Below are positions 22,440 to 33,315 of a stretch of 64,000 nt of DNA, piece by piece. Made by a program: the position numbers and the translations under genes. Location of the stretch: assembly GCF_019059575.1 (NCBI RefSeq), contig NW_024881501.1:868001-932000 (forward strand), given 5' to 3'. Under the pieces are notes generated by a model. The model was given only the letters and a program-made list of their open reading frames with translations. It did not search any database and had not been told where the DNA came from. Positions within the stretch are counted from its first letter, which is position 1; each line of letters starts with the position of its first letter. This stretch comes from Amphibalanus amphitrite. Taxonomy: Eukaryota; Arthropoda; Thecostraca; Balanomorpha; Balanidae.

Positions 22440-23219
22440 GGTTGGGTCGAACGGACTCCCCCCCCGGCCCCCACCTCCTCAGCTTTTCGCAAATAACTCG
22501 CGTAAAAAGCGACCGATCAATCGCGACGAAACTTTCAGTAACCTCGCGTAAATCAGTTTTACACCTACCCTAAAAATGTCATGACCCTGAGTCCCTGACC
22601 CAAATGACCTTTTGACCTGTGATCTACTTTTCGAGACCATATGTTGGGCCGGAATCGCGATTTGGCACATGTCGGCTCGCATTAGCCGCGCGTTTGCAGT
22701 CTTTTCGTGGTTTCAAGCGCTCAAACACGTGGTAAAATGCTGCTCCCGTGCATTAGGGTGGGTGTCAAGGTCACCTGAAGGTCAGGTCAGGTCATTGACC
22801 TTTGATGACCTCGGTTCACTTTTTCGAGTTTTACATGTTTGTAGGCTAGTTTTGGAGCTGATTTTCGAATTTAACAATTATTTTAACGTTTACGAAGTAG
22901 TTTTGGTGCCTTCGTGTCATGTTACGAAGCTGTCAGAGGCGGTTGACACCTACTGGGGTCTGGGAATACCCGGCAGGACCCCTACCTACTGGTTGACCTG
23001 GCCTGACCCAACCTGGCCTAAATGCATCCAGACATCATCTGTGATAAAAATGAACATGATATTCGTGATCAGCACCCCGAAAACCTCATATCAGCAACAC
23101 TTAACGACGTTCTAACAGGTCCCGATTTTCCCGACGCTTGGGTCATTGACCTGCCCGGCTGGAAGGTCAACCAATGACTTAGGACCTTAAAATTGCGTAT
23201 CATCGGTTTCCTCTCGTCT
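22440..23219. mobile_element. Family C fragment truncated at both ends
   Basis: Starts inside the G-run/C-run region and ends at ...TTTCCTCTCGTC, where unrelated sequence follows. It has a perfect IR-1 palindrome at 22789-22801. Sequence order is the same as in 4440-5330 and inverted relative to 23258-24143. Confidence 0.65.
22789..22801. promoter_or_regulatory. Perfect IR-1 nuclear-receptor palindrome
   Basis: AGGTCATTGACCT. Same position in family C as 4557-4569. Confidence 0.45.
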
Positions 23220-23257
23220 ACTTGCAATTCCATCCCTGATAGTCTGCCAGTCCTTAA

Positions 23258-24143
23258 CCCTCGCCCGTATTGGTGTTTTTCCAGCCGCGAACGTATAAGG
23301 GGGGGGGGGGGGGGGGTCCGTTGGACCCCCCCCCCTTACCGTTTCGCCCCTGATCGAGCTAGAGCTTCGCGGGAAAAACGAGCGTGTTGCCCGTGACGAG
23401 AGGAAGCCGATGATACCCAATTTTAAGGTCCTAGGTCATTGGTTGACCTTGCAGGTCAGGTCAATGACCCCAAAGGCGGGAAAATCGGGCCCTGTTAGAA
23501 CGTCGTAAAGTGTGGCTGCTATGAGGTTTTTCGGGGTGCTGATCACGAATATCATGTTAGTTTTGATCACAGATGATGTCTTCATGTATTTAGGCCAGGT
23601 CGGGTCAGGTCAGGTCAGGTCAACCAGTAAGGGTATTCGTAGTAGGTGGCAACCGCCTCTGACAGCTTCGTAACATGTTACGAAGGCACTAAAACTACTT
23701 CGTAAATGTTCATATGGTCGCTAAATTCGAATTCAGCTCCAAAAACTGGCCTAGAAACATGTAAAACTCGAAAAAGTGAACCGAGGTCATCAAAGGTCAA
23801 TGACCTGACCTGACCTTCAGGTGACCTTGACACCCACCCTAATGCATGGGAGCAACATCATATCACATGTTTGAACGCTTGAAACCACGAAAAGACTGCA
23901 AACGCGCGGCTAATGCGAGCCGACATACGCCGAATTGCGATTCCAGCCAAACATGGTCTCGAATAGTAGGTCACAGGTCAAAGGTCATTTGGGTCAGGGT
24001 CATGAAATTTTCAGGGTAGGTGTGAAATTGATGAACGCGAGGGTACTGAAAGTTTCGTCGCGATCGGCCGCTTTTTACGCGAGTTATTCGCGAAAAACCA
24101 TGGGGGGGTCCGTTCGACCCCCCCCCCCTATACGGGCGAGGGT
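23258..24143. mobile_element. TTAA element, family C
   Basis: TTAA at 23254-23257 and 24144-24147. The left end is extended (CCCTCGCCCGTATTGG, spacer, CGTATAAGG, G-run) and the right end direct (CCTATACGGGCGAGGG). G-run/C-run hairpin at about 23297-23335. IR-1 palindrome at 23794-23806. A dense AGGTCA run lies at about 23595-23625. Length 886 bp, non-coding. Confidence 0.85.
23794..23806. promoter_or_regulatory. Perfect IR-1 nuclear-receptor palindrome
   Basis: AGGTCAATGACCT, followed directly by a further TGACC half-site. Confidence 0.45.
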
Positions 24144-24575
24144 TAAATAGATCACCATCGATCTGGAATGATCATCTTTTCGCTTTTGCCACCTGAGTAG
24201 AAAGAGCAAGTACGTTCCTGGTACACTGCATGGCCTTACCTACGGCAGGAAGCCTCTCTACGCTTCTCGATACGCTATGCACTGCCAGAGTCCGGGTCAT
24301 CTGAAATAATGCACTTGATTACATGGCTCGAGCCATCCTGTTGGTAATCGAAGACACCCACGCCTTAAGAAAGCATGTTCAGTTATAAAACAATCCCTTT
24401 CAGCCATCCGCATGCTGTATCTGGCATAAAAATCGACTTCAAAAGTTACCCACGTAACATGGACCGTCTACGGGGACCGGGAACTTCTGACCACTTGCAG
24501 GTGGCGCCACTGCGCCCCCATGCGGGAACAACTGCGGCGCGGCAGTCGTCCGTCTAGGTTACTATAGAGGTCAAT

Positions 24576-25801
24576 GATTTTGTAATGCTAGCCAAGTGCT
24601 AGCGAGAGCTATACTCAAGGCCCTAAATACAAGGTTGCACGGACTTATTTCTACTAAACCTACCAGAATATAGTTTCACGGTTGATAATTTAAATAATTA
24701 TTCAATCAAAATTTCTTTATTATTATCTCGTAATCATTTATAAGCAATTTCATAAATCAACTTTCAATTTGCTTGCCTTTTACTAGCAAAATAACTTTTC
24801 TAGTATTGGGTCAACATAGTGGTGTAGCAGTAGGAACCACATCTGGCAAAACCCCAATGCCTACATACAGCAGAAAAGCAGCCACCAGGTGTCGCCACAG
24901 TCGCCACTTGGTCGCCACACAGATGTCGCGCGCGTCGCCAACCGCCACACTACCGATATCCATAAGGACGCATATGTACGGATATGTATAGGAAAGTCGC
25001 CCTTAAGGATTACGCTTACATCCTTTGCTTATGAGGTCGGTGGTTGGAAATTGGGAGGGGCTCAGCTATTTTCGACCACGGATATGCCTTTATCACATGA
25101 TGAGGAACATGCTGATAAGCGTTTTATGTGTCATAACAGCACAAAAGTATTTTTAATCATTTTTCAAAAATAGCCGTTCCGCCGTATCCTTCCGTGCAAA
25201 GTGCCGTCGGTCATCCCCGACGTGACGTCACGTAGGGAATTTGCCAGATTTTCCTACTAGACTTCGACACCCCCTGGCTATACTGCCGATACTGCCTTGA
25301 TGTTGTGTGCTAGCTTCACTGAACTCTAGCTAGCTTATACTGATACGGCCAGATACGGCTTGCTGGTTGAGGGGGCTGAGGCAAGGCCCTATATACCTAA
25401 CCCAAGGAGGGCGCTAACCCAAGGTGAGTAAATATCTGAGTTATTCGAATTATTCATTGGATTATCGGAGGGCTCCATTTTGTTTCTGTAACGCAGGGCC
25501 ATATATACCTGGAACCATGGCCGTATATCAGGGCCTCGGCTAACATGTTAACTACTGGGGCAAATGCCCCAGTAGAGTCAAGAAATGCCCCAGTAGTGGT
25601 CAGGTTTTGCCCAACCTCCACAAAATAAGAATATCTCAATATTAACGTAAGTACGCACATTTTTTCACTCGGTAGCGGTTGAAGACCTTTGTGGCAAGAA
25701 ACCAGGGGCGGCAGAAGGGGGGTGCATGGTGTGCAGCTGCACCCTCAAATTCCAACCAAAAACATAGACGTGCATTTACAAACATATCTTTTGGACCCCC
25801 C
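24576..25801. other. Stretch without a recognised gene
   Basis: AT-rich sequence near 24640-24780, then a short GTCGCCAC-like repeat at about 24890-24945. Near 25480-25620 a CCCCAGTAG-containing segment is mirrored at about 27645-27710, so an outer inverted-repeat element may enclose the insertions between them. Confidence 0.35.
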
Positions 25802-25805
25802 ATAA

Positions 25806-26545
25806 CCCTCGCTCGTATGGGGGGGGGTGACCTTTAACCTGTGACCTACTTTTTGAGATCATGTTTGCCCGGAATCGCGATTCGGCGTATGTCGGCTCGC
25901 ATTAGCTGCGCGTTGGCAGTCTTTTCGTGGTTTCAAGCGTTCAAACATGGGATTTGATCTTGCTCCCATGCCTTAGGGTGGATGTTAAGGTCACCGGAAG
26001 GTCAGGTCAGGTCATTGTCCTTTGATGACCTCGTTCACTTTTTCGAGTTTTACATGTTTCTGGGCTAGTTTGTGGAGCTGAATTCGATTTTAGCAACCAT
26101 TTGAACATTTACGATGTAGTTTTGGTGCCTTCGTAACATGTTACGAAACTGTCAGAGGCGGTTGCCACCTACTACGAACACCCGGCAAAACCCTTTCTGG
26201 TTGACCTGACCTGACCCGACCTGGTCTAAATGCATGAAGACACCATCTGTGATCATAAATAACATTATATTCGTGATCAGCACCCCGAAAAACATAGCAG
26301 CCACCCTTTACGACGTTCTAACAGGTCCCGATTTTCCTGACCTTTGGGTCATTGACCTGACCTGGAAGGTCAACGGATGGCCTAGGACCTTAAAATTGGG
26401 TATCATCGGCTTCCTCTCGTCACGCGTAACACGTTTGTTGTTCCCGCAAAGCTCTAGGTCGATTAGGGGCGAAACGGCAGGGGGGGGGGTCCAACGGACC
26501 CCCCCTTTACGTTCGCGGCTGGAAAAACACCAATACGGGCGAGGG
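25806..26545. mobile_element. Family C-type element in an ATAA duplication (element D)
   Basis: Ends CCCTCGCTCGTATGGGG (direct, left) and AATACGGGCGAGGG (extended, right), flanked on both sides by ATAA (25802-25805, 26546-26549). The left end lacks the usual C-run and goes straight to interior sequence. GGGTCATTGACCT lies at 26346-26358. Length 740 bp. Confidence 0.75.
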
Positions 26546-26554
26546 ATAATCCAT

Positions 26555-27607
26555 AAGCTGCCCTTTGTTCGAAAGAGCGTAAAAAATAATGACGAAAAAA
26601 CTCCGGTCACTTTTTGGTCAGGTCAAAGGTCAGGTCATTAGGTTCATTGAAGGCCAAATTTCGCCAATTTTCAGGTCGAATATCGACAATTTGCAAGATG
26701 CCGACGCATAACTCGGGAACCAATAGAGCTACAGCGCCGCGGAAAAGCGCATTTGGTAGCCATATTAGCGTTCTTTCTGGATATTTCCCTCAGATTTCAC
26801 CTAACGTCAACGGTTTTGCTTGCAGGGGGCAAAAACTGCCAAAATAGACGGTTTTTCGAGAAGTTTTTCTGCAATAACTTTTGACTCAAGCCTTGCCAGC
26901 ACGAGCTATCTTTTACCGACATCGTGTTCCTCTTGTCAAGACGCATCGAATGAAGTATAATATTACCTTGAAAGGTCAACTTGAAAATTTGAACTCTGGT
27001 CAAGGTCATGTTCTGACCGGAAATTGTCATTTTGCATCTCAGTGGATCCGTATCGTCGAGCTGGAAACATATAAGGCGTTTTCATCGCTCTAGCATGCCT
27101 CTTTCAAAAGATATTCGCGAAAAACTGTTAGATACCATAGGTGACCTGAGATGACCTCAGGGGCATAAACAGAGGCCACTGGTGCCATTTTCGTGTTCAG
27201 TGTGTCAAAGTTACTTGTAATTTAGTGTTTAAGAGTGTTTGTAATGACTTTCGTCCAAAAGAGGCGGCTTTGAATTTTCTCCCATTGACTTATAATAGGG
27301 AGGTCGCAAAATTGACCTGACCTTAGGTTACTGATATTAAAATTCCGAGATGTTTGTACAAACTGTTGCCCTTATTAATCGCTGAAAGTTTCAAAGCGAT
27401 CAGTCACTCGGTGTGCCTATAGCATACATTAAAACATTTTATGAAGTGAGGTCACTTGAAGTGACCTGGTGACCTGACCTTGAATGACCTTGGTCTGAAA
27501 TTTTCACATGTGTAGCATTGATGTATGATATTGATAAGGTGTGCCAAAAACGGCGACGGCCTTTTTTAGATATTCGCGAAAAACCGGAGGGGGGTGTTCA
27601 ATCCCCC
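26555..27607. mobile_element. Family A fragment, inverted orientation
   Basis: Interior blocks (the AATAGAGCTACAGCGCCGCGG block near 26725, the TTGACTCAAG block near 26880, the final C-run near 27600) match family A in reverse. The extended end beside element D is missing and the other terminus is not followed by TTAA. Confidence 0.6.
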
Positions 27608-27783
27608 CCCCCCCCACACCGCAGCAGGGCGCACTTTGACCATTTGCCCCAGTAGTCGAAATTCCTTAGCCGAGGCCCTGCCGTATATAGGCCTGGAATC
27701 CTGGAACATCTCTGGCAACTTTGGTTGAGTTTACAGGTATTTCTTTTTGAAAATGTATCTGTCGTAGGCATCGGGTGAAATCC

Positions 27784-27979
27784 GGCATTTAATGAAATGC
27801 CTAGGCATTACGTGGAATGCCGGCAAAGACTGAAATCTTCGTAGAAATACGCGCGTTACGGTGAATGCCTGAAAATTTTAGGCATGTCATGGAGTGCCAC
27901 CTGGCAAGGCCTGGCAGTCGCTGAAATATGATCGAAATAAGCCGAGTACAATCATTGCCTGGTCATTACATGAAATGCC
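27784..27979. repeat. Cluster of GGCAT..ATGCC palindromes
   Basis: GGCATTTAATGAAATGCC (27784-27801), GGCATTACGTGGAATGCC (27804-27821), GGCATGTCATGGAGTGCC (27881-27898) and a fourth variant at 27961-27979 share the arms GGCAT/ATGCC. The surrounding sequence has no gene. Confidence 0.55.
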
Positions 27980-28100
27980 CAAGTGACGACCGGCACTTTC
28001 TGGAACGGTTACCGCAGATGTGCGAACTGTTTGGTGCTGGCTAGGTACCAAACCTAACAAACACCTCCTAACCCCACCCAACTCTAATCTAGCCCAACTT

Positions 28101-28973
28101 TGAGACCAGTTTTGGGCCTAAAATGTGCATTTTGCTGTTGTGATCTGTATTTTCTATGCCAATGGTTAAATAAAGCATTGAAGCATTATACCTAGTAGAC
28201 ACTTTGGTCACAGTTAAAATAATCATGTTGATGTGACAGCTTTTTTTGTCATTGGCATGAAGTATAAATTCGCCAGTATCTCCAGCAATAATAATGGTAA
28301 AGATGAGAAAGACCCAGATAAAGAAAGAAACAGCAAAGGCTTAGATACTGAGGATGGGGGATGAGCATTGAGCTGCTCTATCTCAGGGTAATTGGAGCAT
28401 CAATGGGAAGTGAAAAAGACAATTGACTGGGAGGGACATCAGCAGTGTGGCAAGTGGTCCCACAGCCACCAGCAGACAAAGTGTGATGTAGAACAGGTAG
28501 CCTGTGGCTTAGGACATCTGTGACTGTTACTTGATCTTGAAGTCAGAGGTTAAAGTAGCAATTTTGCTGCTTGTAGCTCTGTAATGTAAGTTTAGACCCC
28601 GAGCGTGCAACTTTATTTTAATACTTCAATGATTCATAGTTTTGCTGTAAAATGTGAGTTTTTGTCCAGCAAAGCCTTTAATTTTATTTAAAACATGTAA
28701 GTTTATCACACAAGCCCCTTCTGAGGGCTCTTATGGCAGATATTAGGTGATTTTAATGTAGTGATCATAGTCATCCCAACCTCTGGGTGAGAATGATCAA
28801 TTTTGTTGTAAAAAATAAAATATTTATGATAAATTTCAAGACATTTACTGTACTCAGATAGAGAATTGTCCAATTGGTATGATGAAACAGTTTCCCAGAA
28901 TGAAATCTCAAGTGATATAGAAGATATTGTACCATTTTGGTTAAAAATGATACAAAGTCACCCCGGTTTACGG
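28101..28973. mobile_element. CCGTAAACCGGGGTGA element, copy 2, inverted
   Basis: Reverse-orientation relative of 12192-13117 across the interior. The right end has the TIR and TA (28974-28975). The other end stops near 28101, so its terminal inverted repeat is lost. Confidence 0.65.
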
Positions 28974-29446
28974 TATGATGTCTGCTCTTTTAATGCCAAA
29001 ATAACCTAGTCCAAATACTGGTTAACCACTATTGTATTTGGATGTAGTTATTTTTATTTGGTGTGATCATAGGATTTTTCTTGAAATACGTGTGTAACCA
29101 ATCTTATTATAAAAAAACAACACGTTCCCATTGCCTTCCCCATTTATATCAAATAGGTATATGACAAGCGGCTGCGCCACTTGCTTCGCGGCATAGCCAT
29201 TAAATGAGGCAGCAGCCAATTTGCTTTCGAATGGTGTTTGATTTGAATTGATGTGTCATCTGGAAGCAGAGATATGGACGGAAACGTGCAGAAGAAAATT
29301 TGGAACATAACTATTCTGAGGGCTTAGTTGTATGAAATTTGGGTCATACGGGGTCAAGTCAGGTCAAGGTGGTCATCCCTGGTCACACTGGGTCAGGCCA
29401 GGTCGTATAGGTCACCTCGTCTCATTGGATCGGCCTGACCATACTT

Positions 29447-29692
29447 TTACTACCACTACCCCTACCACTAGTCACTACCCCTACCACTACCCCTACCACT
29501 AGTCACTACCCCTACCACTACCCTTACCACTAGTCACTACCCCTACCACTACCCCTACCACTAGTCACTACCTCTACCACTACCCCTACCACTACCCCTA
29601 CTACTATCCATACCACTACCCCTACCACTACCACTACCACTACCCCTACCACAACCCCCTACTACTACCCCTAACACTACCCCCTATCTATC
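29447..29692. repeat. TACCACTACCCC minisatellite
   Basis: About 245 bp built of CTACCACTACCC(C) units, with ACTAGTCACTACC variants inserted at regular places in the first half. Confidence 0.85.
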
Positions 29693-30061
29693 ACGGGGGG
29701 AGGTTTGATCACTCGTTGTCATTTTTAGCACATGCCATTTTTGGCAACCATGTGCCAAAAATGACAACGCTATCAGCTATTTTTGGCAACGATGAAGCTG
29801 ATTTCACTCCTCGGCGAGGAAATCACGATTTTGGAAATACAAGCACTGATTTTGGAAAAGAACTGCTGCCACCTGGTGCAAGAAGAATAAACCAGCTTTA
29901 ATATGGCCATTGTTTGTATGATAGTTCAACGTTGACATATACCCTTTTTTGTGGCCTGAAGTTGGAACTTCAATATGCAGCATCCGAAAATGATCAGTAT
30001 TGATCGAAAACATAATTTTGATGAAAAAAGAATATGTTAAGTTGAAAGAGGAGGCGATTTC

Positions 30062-30186
30062 ATCCAGATGCGGTGGTTTACTTCTTGAAATTATTTTTGT
30101 TTATGACGACCGCCATGTAATGACGGATGATGCGCGGCCGTCAATTAGCAAAAATTATTTCAAGAAGTAAACCACCGCATCTGGAT
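30062..30186. mobile_element. 125-bp hairpin MITE-like element
   Basis: The 38-bp arms 30062-30099 and 30149-30186 (starting ATCCAGATGCGGTGG) are inverted copies with one mismatch that I can see, around a 49-bp loop. It would fold into a strong hairpin. No target duplication was established. Confidence 0.65.
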
Positions 30187-30222
30187 AAAATCATGATAAA
30201 ATGACCTCCTCTGTCAACTTAA

Positions 30223-31414
30223 CCCGCGCCGGGCCGGGCGCGGGTTAAGTTGCCCGCGAGGGGTGTTTGAACACCCCTCCCCCTGCGGTTTTTCGCAGAT
30301 ATCTCAAAAACGGCGTCGCGGAGCGCCGCCGCCGTTTTTGGCTCACCTGTTCGTGCATCTTTTCCGCACATGTTGTGAAAATTTCAGACCTAGGTCGCCT
30401 TAGGTCAGGTCACCAGGTCACGCCAAGTGATCTCACATCAGAAAAAATAAGAATGCTCGTCATAGCTACACCGATTGATAGATTGCCTTGAAACTTTCAG
30501 CGATTGATAAGAGCAACATTATCTATAAAATGTAATATCTCGGAATTTTGATATCGGTGACCTAATGTCAGGTCAATTTTGCGGTTTCTCCGTTATAGGT
30601 AAGTCAATGGGAGAAAATTGAAAAGCGTCTGTTTTGCACGAACGCCATTCTAGACACTCTCAAACATCGAGATGTAGGTAAGATTGACACTCTGAACCGG
30701 AAAATGGCAACTGTGACCCCTCGTTATGTCCCCGAGGTCATCTCAGGTCACGAACAGGATCTAACAGTTTTTCGCTAATAACTTCTGATAGAGGCGTGCT
30801 AGAGCGCTGATAACTCCTTAGATGTGTTCGGCTCGACGTTGCGGATCGACTGATATGCAACATGACCTTTTCCGGTCAGGTCATGACCTTGACCTGAGAT
30901 CAAATTTTCAAGTTGACCTTTCAAGGTCAACTTATAGTTCATTCGACGCGTCTGGACGAGAGGAACACGATGCTGGCAAAAGTAATGTCATGGCTCTTTT
31001 GAGTCAAAAGCTATTGCCGAAAAACGCTTTTCGTAAAAACGGCTATTTTTGGAGTTTTTGCCCTCTGGAGGCTAAACCGTTGACCTGAGGTCAAATCTGA
31101 GAACATAATTCAGAAAGGTATGTAAAAGGGCTATCGAATGCGCTTTTCCGCGGCGCTGTAGCTCTATCGGTTCCCGAGATAGCCGTCGGCAGTTTCCAAA
31201 ATGTTGAAATAGTCAACATTCTACCTTTGGTAACCTCTGGTGACCTGACCTTTGACCTGACCCAAAAAATGACCGAAGTATTTTGGACGTTCTTTCGATT
31301 GCCGCTTACCGCGTGTCGCTACGTGACCCAGGAGCCGAGTTAGAAGGGGGGGGGGGGGGGTGTTCAGACACCCCCGGCCCGGCGCGGAATCTCAGAGCAC
31401 CGGCCCGGCGCGGG
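30223..31414. mobile_element. TTAA element, family A
   Basis: TTAA at 30219-30222. The right flank is TTTA (31415-31418), one substitution from TTAA. The host arm, read from its mirror, has a single TTAA there. The right end is extended: read inward GCGCCGGGCCGG, spacer, GCGCCGGGCCGG, G-run. The left end has an extra copy of the GCGCGGGTTAA terminus at 30238-30248. AGGTCATGACCT at 30878-30889. Non-coding. Confidence 0.75.
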
Positions 31415-31739
31415 TTTACATATTTTTTTTTCATCAACATCATGTTTTTGATCAATATCGATCATTTTCGGACACTTCAATTTTAAGTTCCAACTTCAGG
31501 CCGCAAAACAAAATACCATACAAACAACGGGCATATTAGGTAAAGCTGGCTTCTTCTTGCACCAGGTGGCAGCACTTCTTTTCGAAAATCAGTGCTTTTC
31601 TTTCCAAAATCGTGATTTCCTCGCTGAGGAGTGAAATTGGCTTCATCGTTTTTAAAAATAGCAGAATCGTTGCCATTTTTGGCACGTGTGACAAAAATAG
31701 CACGTGCTTGACAACGATTGACCAAACCTCCCCCGACTG

Positions 31740-33307
31740 CTATGGAGCCAAGATTATCACGCTTGATATCATTAGGGTAGGGACAATATGGAGGCTTGGT
31801 AATTGGCTACACTTCGAGCCTTCGTTTTGCTCGCTGACGGTGGTGTCATTCACAGCAAACACTGCTTAGTGGGGCTCACTGGCCCACAGCTCAGCCGGCA
31901 GCCACCCATATGATCCAGCCTTTTTAGCATTACCAAAAAGTGTAACAGATGTTAGTGGATTGTGGTGCATGATTCACTCCTTGACTCTGACTGGACATGT
32001 CCGCCTGCCTCCAGCCTTGATCACAGTATCCTGTTTGCATGCTCTCGCTGCTGCTTCAGTGATAGGTATTGCATCTTGTATACTCAGAACAAGGGTCGCT
32101 CTTAGTGTCATCTGGATGTTTATAAGATTTCCCAGCAATCCTGGCCTCTGGCATGCCAAGGTTATGGATACAGGAAACAGGGAATTGGTGTTGGGCATAG
32201 CAAAGCAGCTCAAGGGCTCCCTGACCACATCCTAGTCCGAAAAGATCACAGTATATTCAAAGAACAAAGCTAAAACAGAGGAGAGCGACTCTTGCTCGGT
32301 CGTCTCAGTCAGGGTACAAGGAAACCAGGTTCAACCCGTCTCAGCCTGTTCAGCCCAAGGTCAGATCCGGAGTGGGGAGGTGGATACCTACTCATGCCAC
32401 AGCCCCCTCTGTAGACTCCAATCAAGCACATCTTGAGACTGGAGCAGGATCAGCCCTTCCTGCTTCCAACACTGTGACCCCCAGGGATGAGGTCAAAATT
32501 GATCTGATGGTTCAGAGTCAAACTGGCTTGCTTGACAAACAATGCGTATCACCTAGATACTGATCATAAAGGTATGCGAAAAAGGAGGCACGTAACGCCG
32601 CGAAACTTGGTAAATCCCAAAACGCATCGAATGGTGCATCCTGTTTCCAAACTTATCCTAGGACACGTAAGATCCCTTGTCAAGCCTCCTTGCCTCTAAA
32701 TCAAAATTTGCAGTCTAACCAACCCTAAAGCTGGTTTCCTACAAGTCGCGTATTTCTTAGGTATGAGTAGCAGTGCCAACTATTCTCATGTTTCATACTT
32801 TCAAATTTGCGGTCTTATGTCTGGTCAGCTTCAGGGCTTCACCATCATATGGCCATGGAAGAAAAGTGGGAATGTCTTCTGCTCTGACAAGCGCGCCAAA
32901 ACTGCAAGATAATTTCAGAATCATGACATCACCACCTGATCCATATGCAACGGGCAGAGTGCAGCTAATGGAATGGCTAGCCGTCAGTGGTCATGTCATC
33001 AGTGGTCACTCAAAAGGTCATGCTAGGTCATGGAAGGTCACCACTCACCAGCCGATTGATGGATATTGGATGAGTACAGGGACCCGCAGTTGCTACTGTA
33101 CACATATATTACCAATTTAGAATTGTGCTATTATTTGCGAAGTGCTGGCCATTGGAGAAAGGAAATGTAGTGCAAAGTATGGAGGAATAACACATGTTTG
33201 CTCCTAGGACGTATGTTTGTGTAATTCCTCTTACCGCAACAGATATTCTTCCAAAACTACAACCGTGCTATTTTTATGTGCCGGTTGCCTCCCCAGAGCC
33301 CGTCCTT
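31740..33307. other. Stretch without a recognised gene
   Basis: Mixed-composition sequence with only short frames, none with a motif I recognise. It may hold host intergenic DNA. A small AGGTCA cluster sits at about 32985-33045. Confidence 0.35.
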
Positions 33308-33315
33308 GGTATCGC

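Larger units (their letters stand above)
20978..24575. mobile_element. Inverted-arm element hosting TTAA insertions
   Basis: The left arm 20978-21123 plus 22166-22432 is mirrored at about 24160-24575. Both outer ends carry a CATTGACCTCTATAGTAACC-like sequence. The left arm is split by family H (21128-22161). The centre (22440-24143) is filled by family C sequence. Arms are about 400 bp and diverged. No coding region was recognised in the arms. Confidence 0.55.
29697..31733. mobile_element. TIR element with GGGGGAGGTTTGATC ends
   Basis: The left arm 29697-30045 is mirrored at about 31416-31733 (blocks include TTTTTGGCAACGATGAAGC and CACCTGGTGCAAGAAG). A family A element at 30223-31414 and a small hairpin element at 30062-30186 lie within it. 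Arms are diverged and no coding region was seen. Confidence 0.6.
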
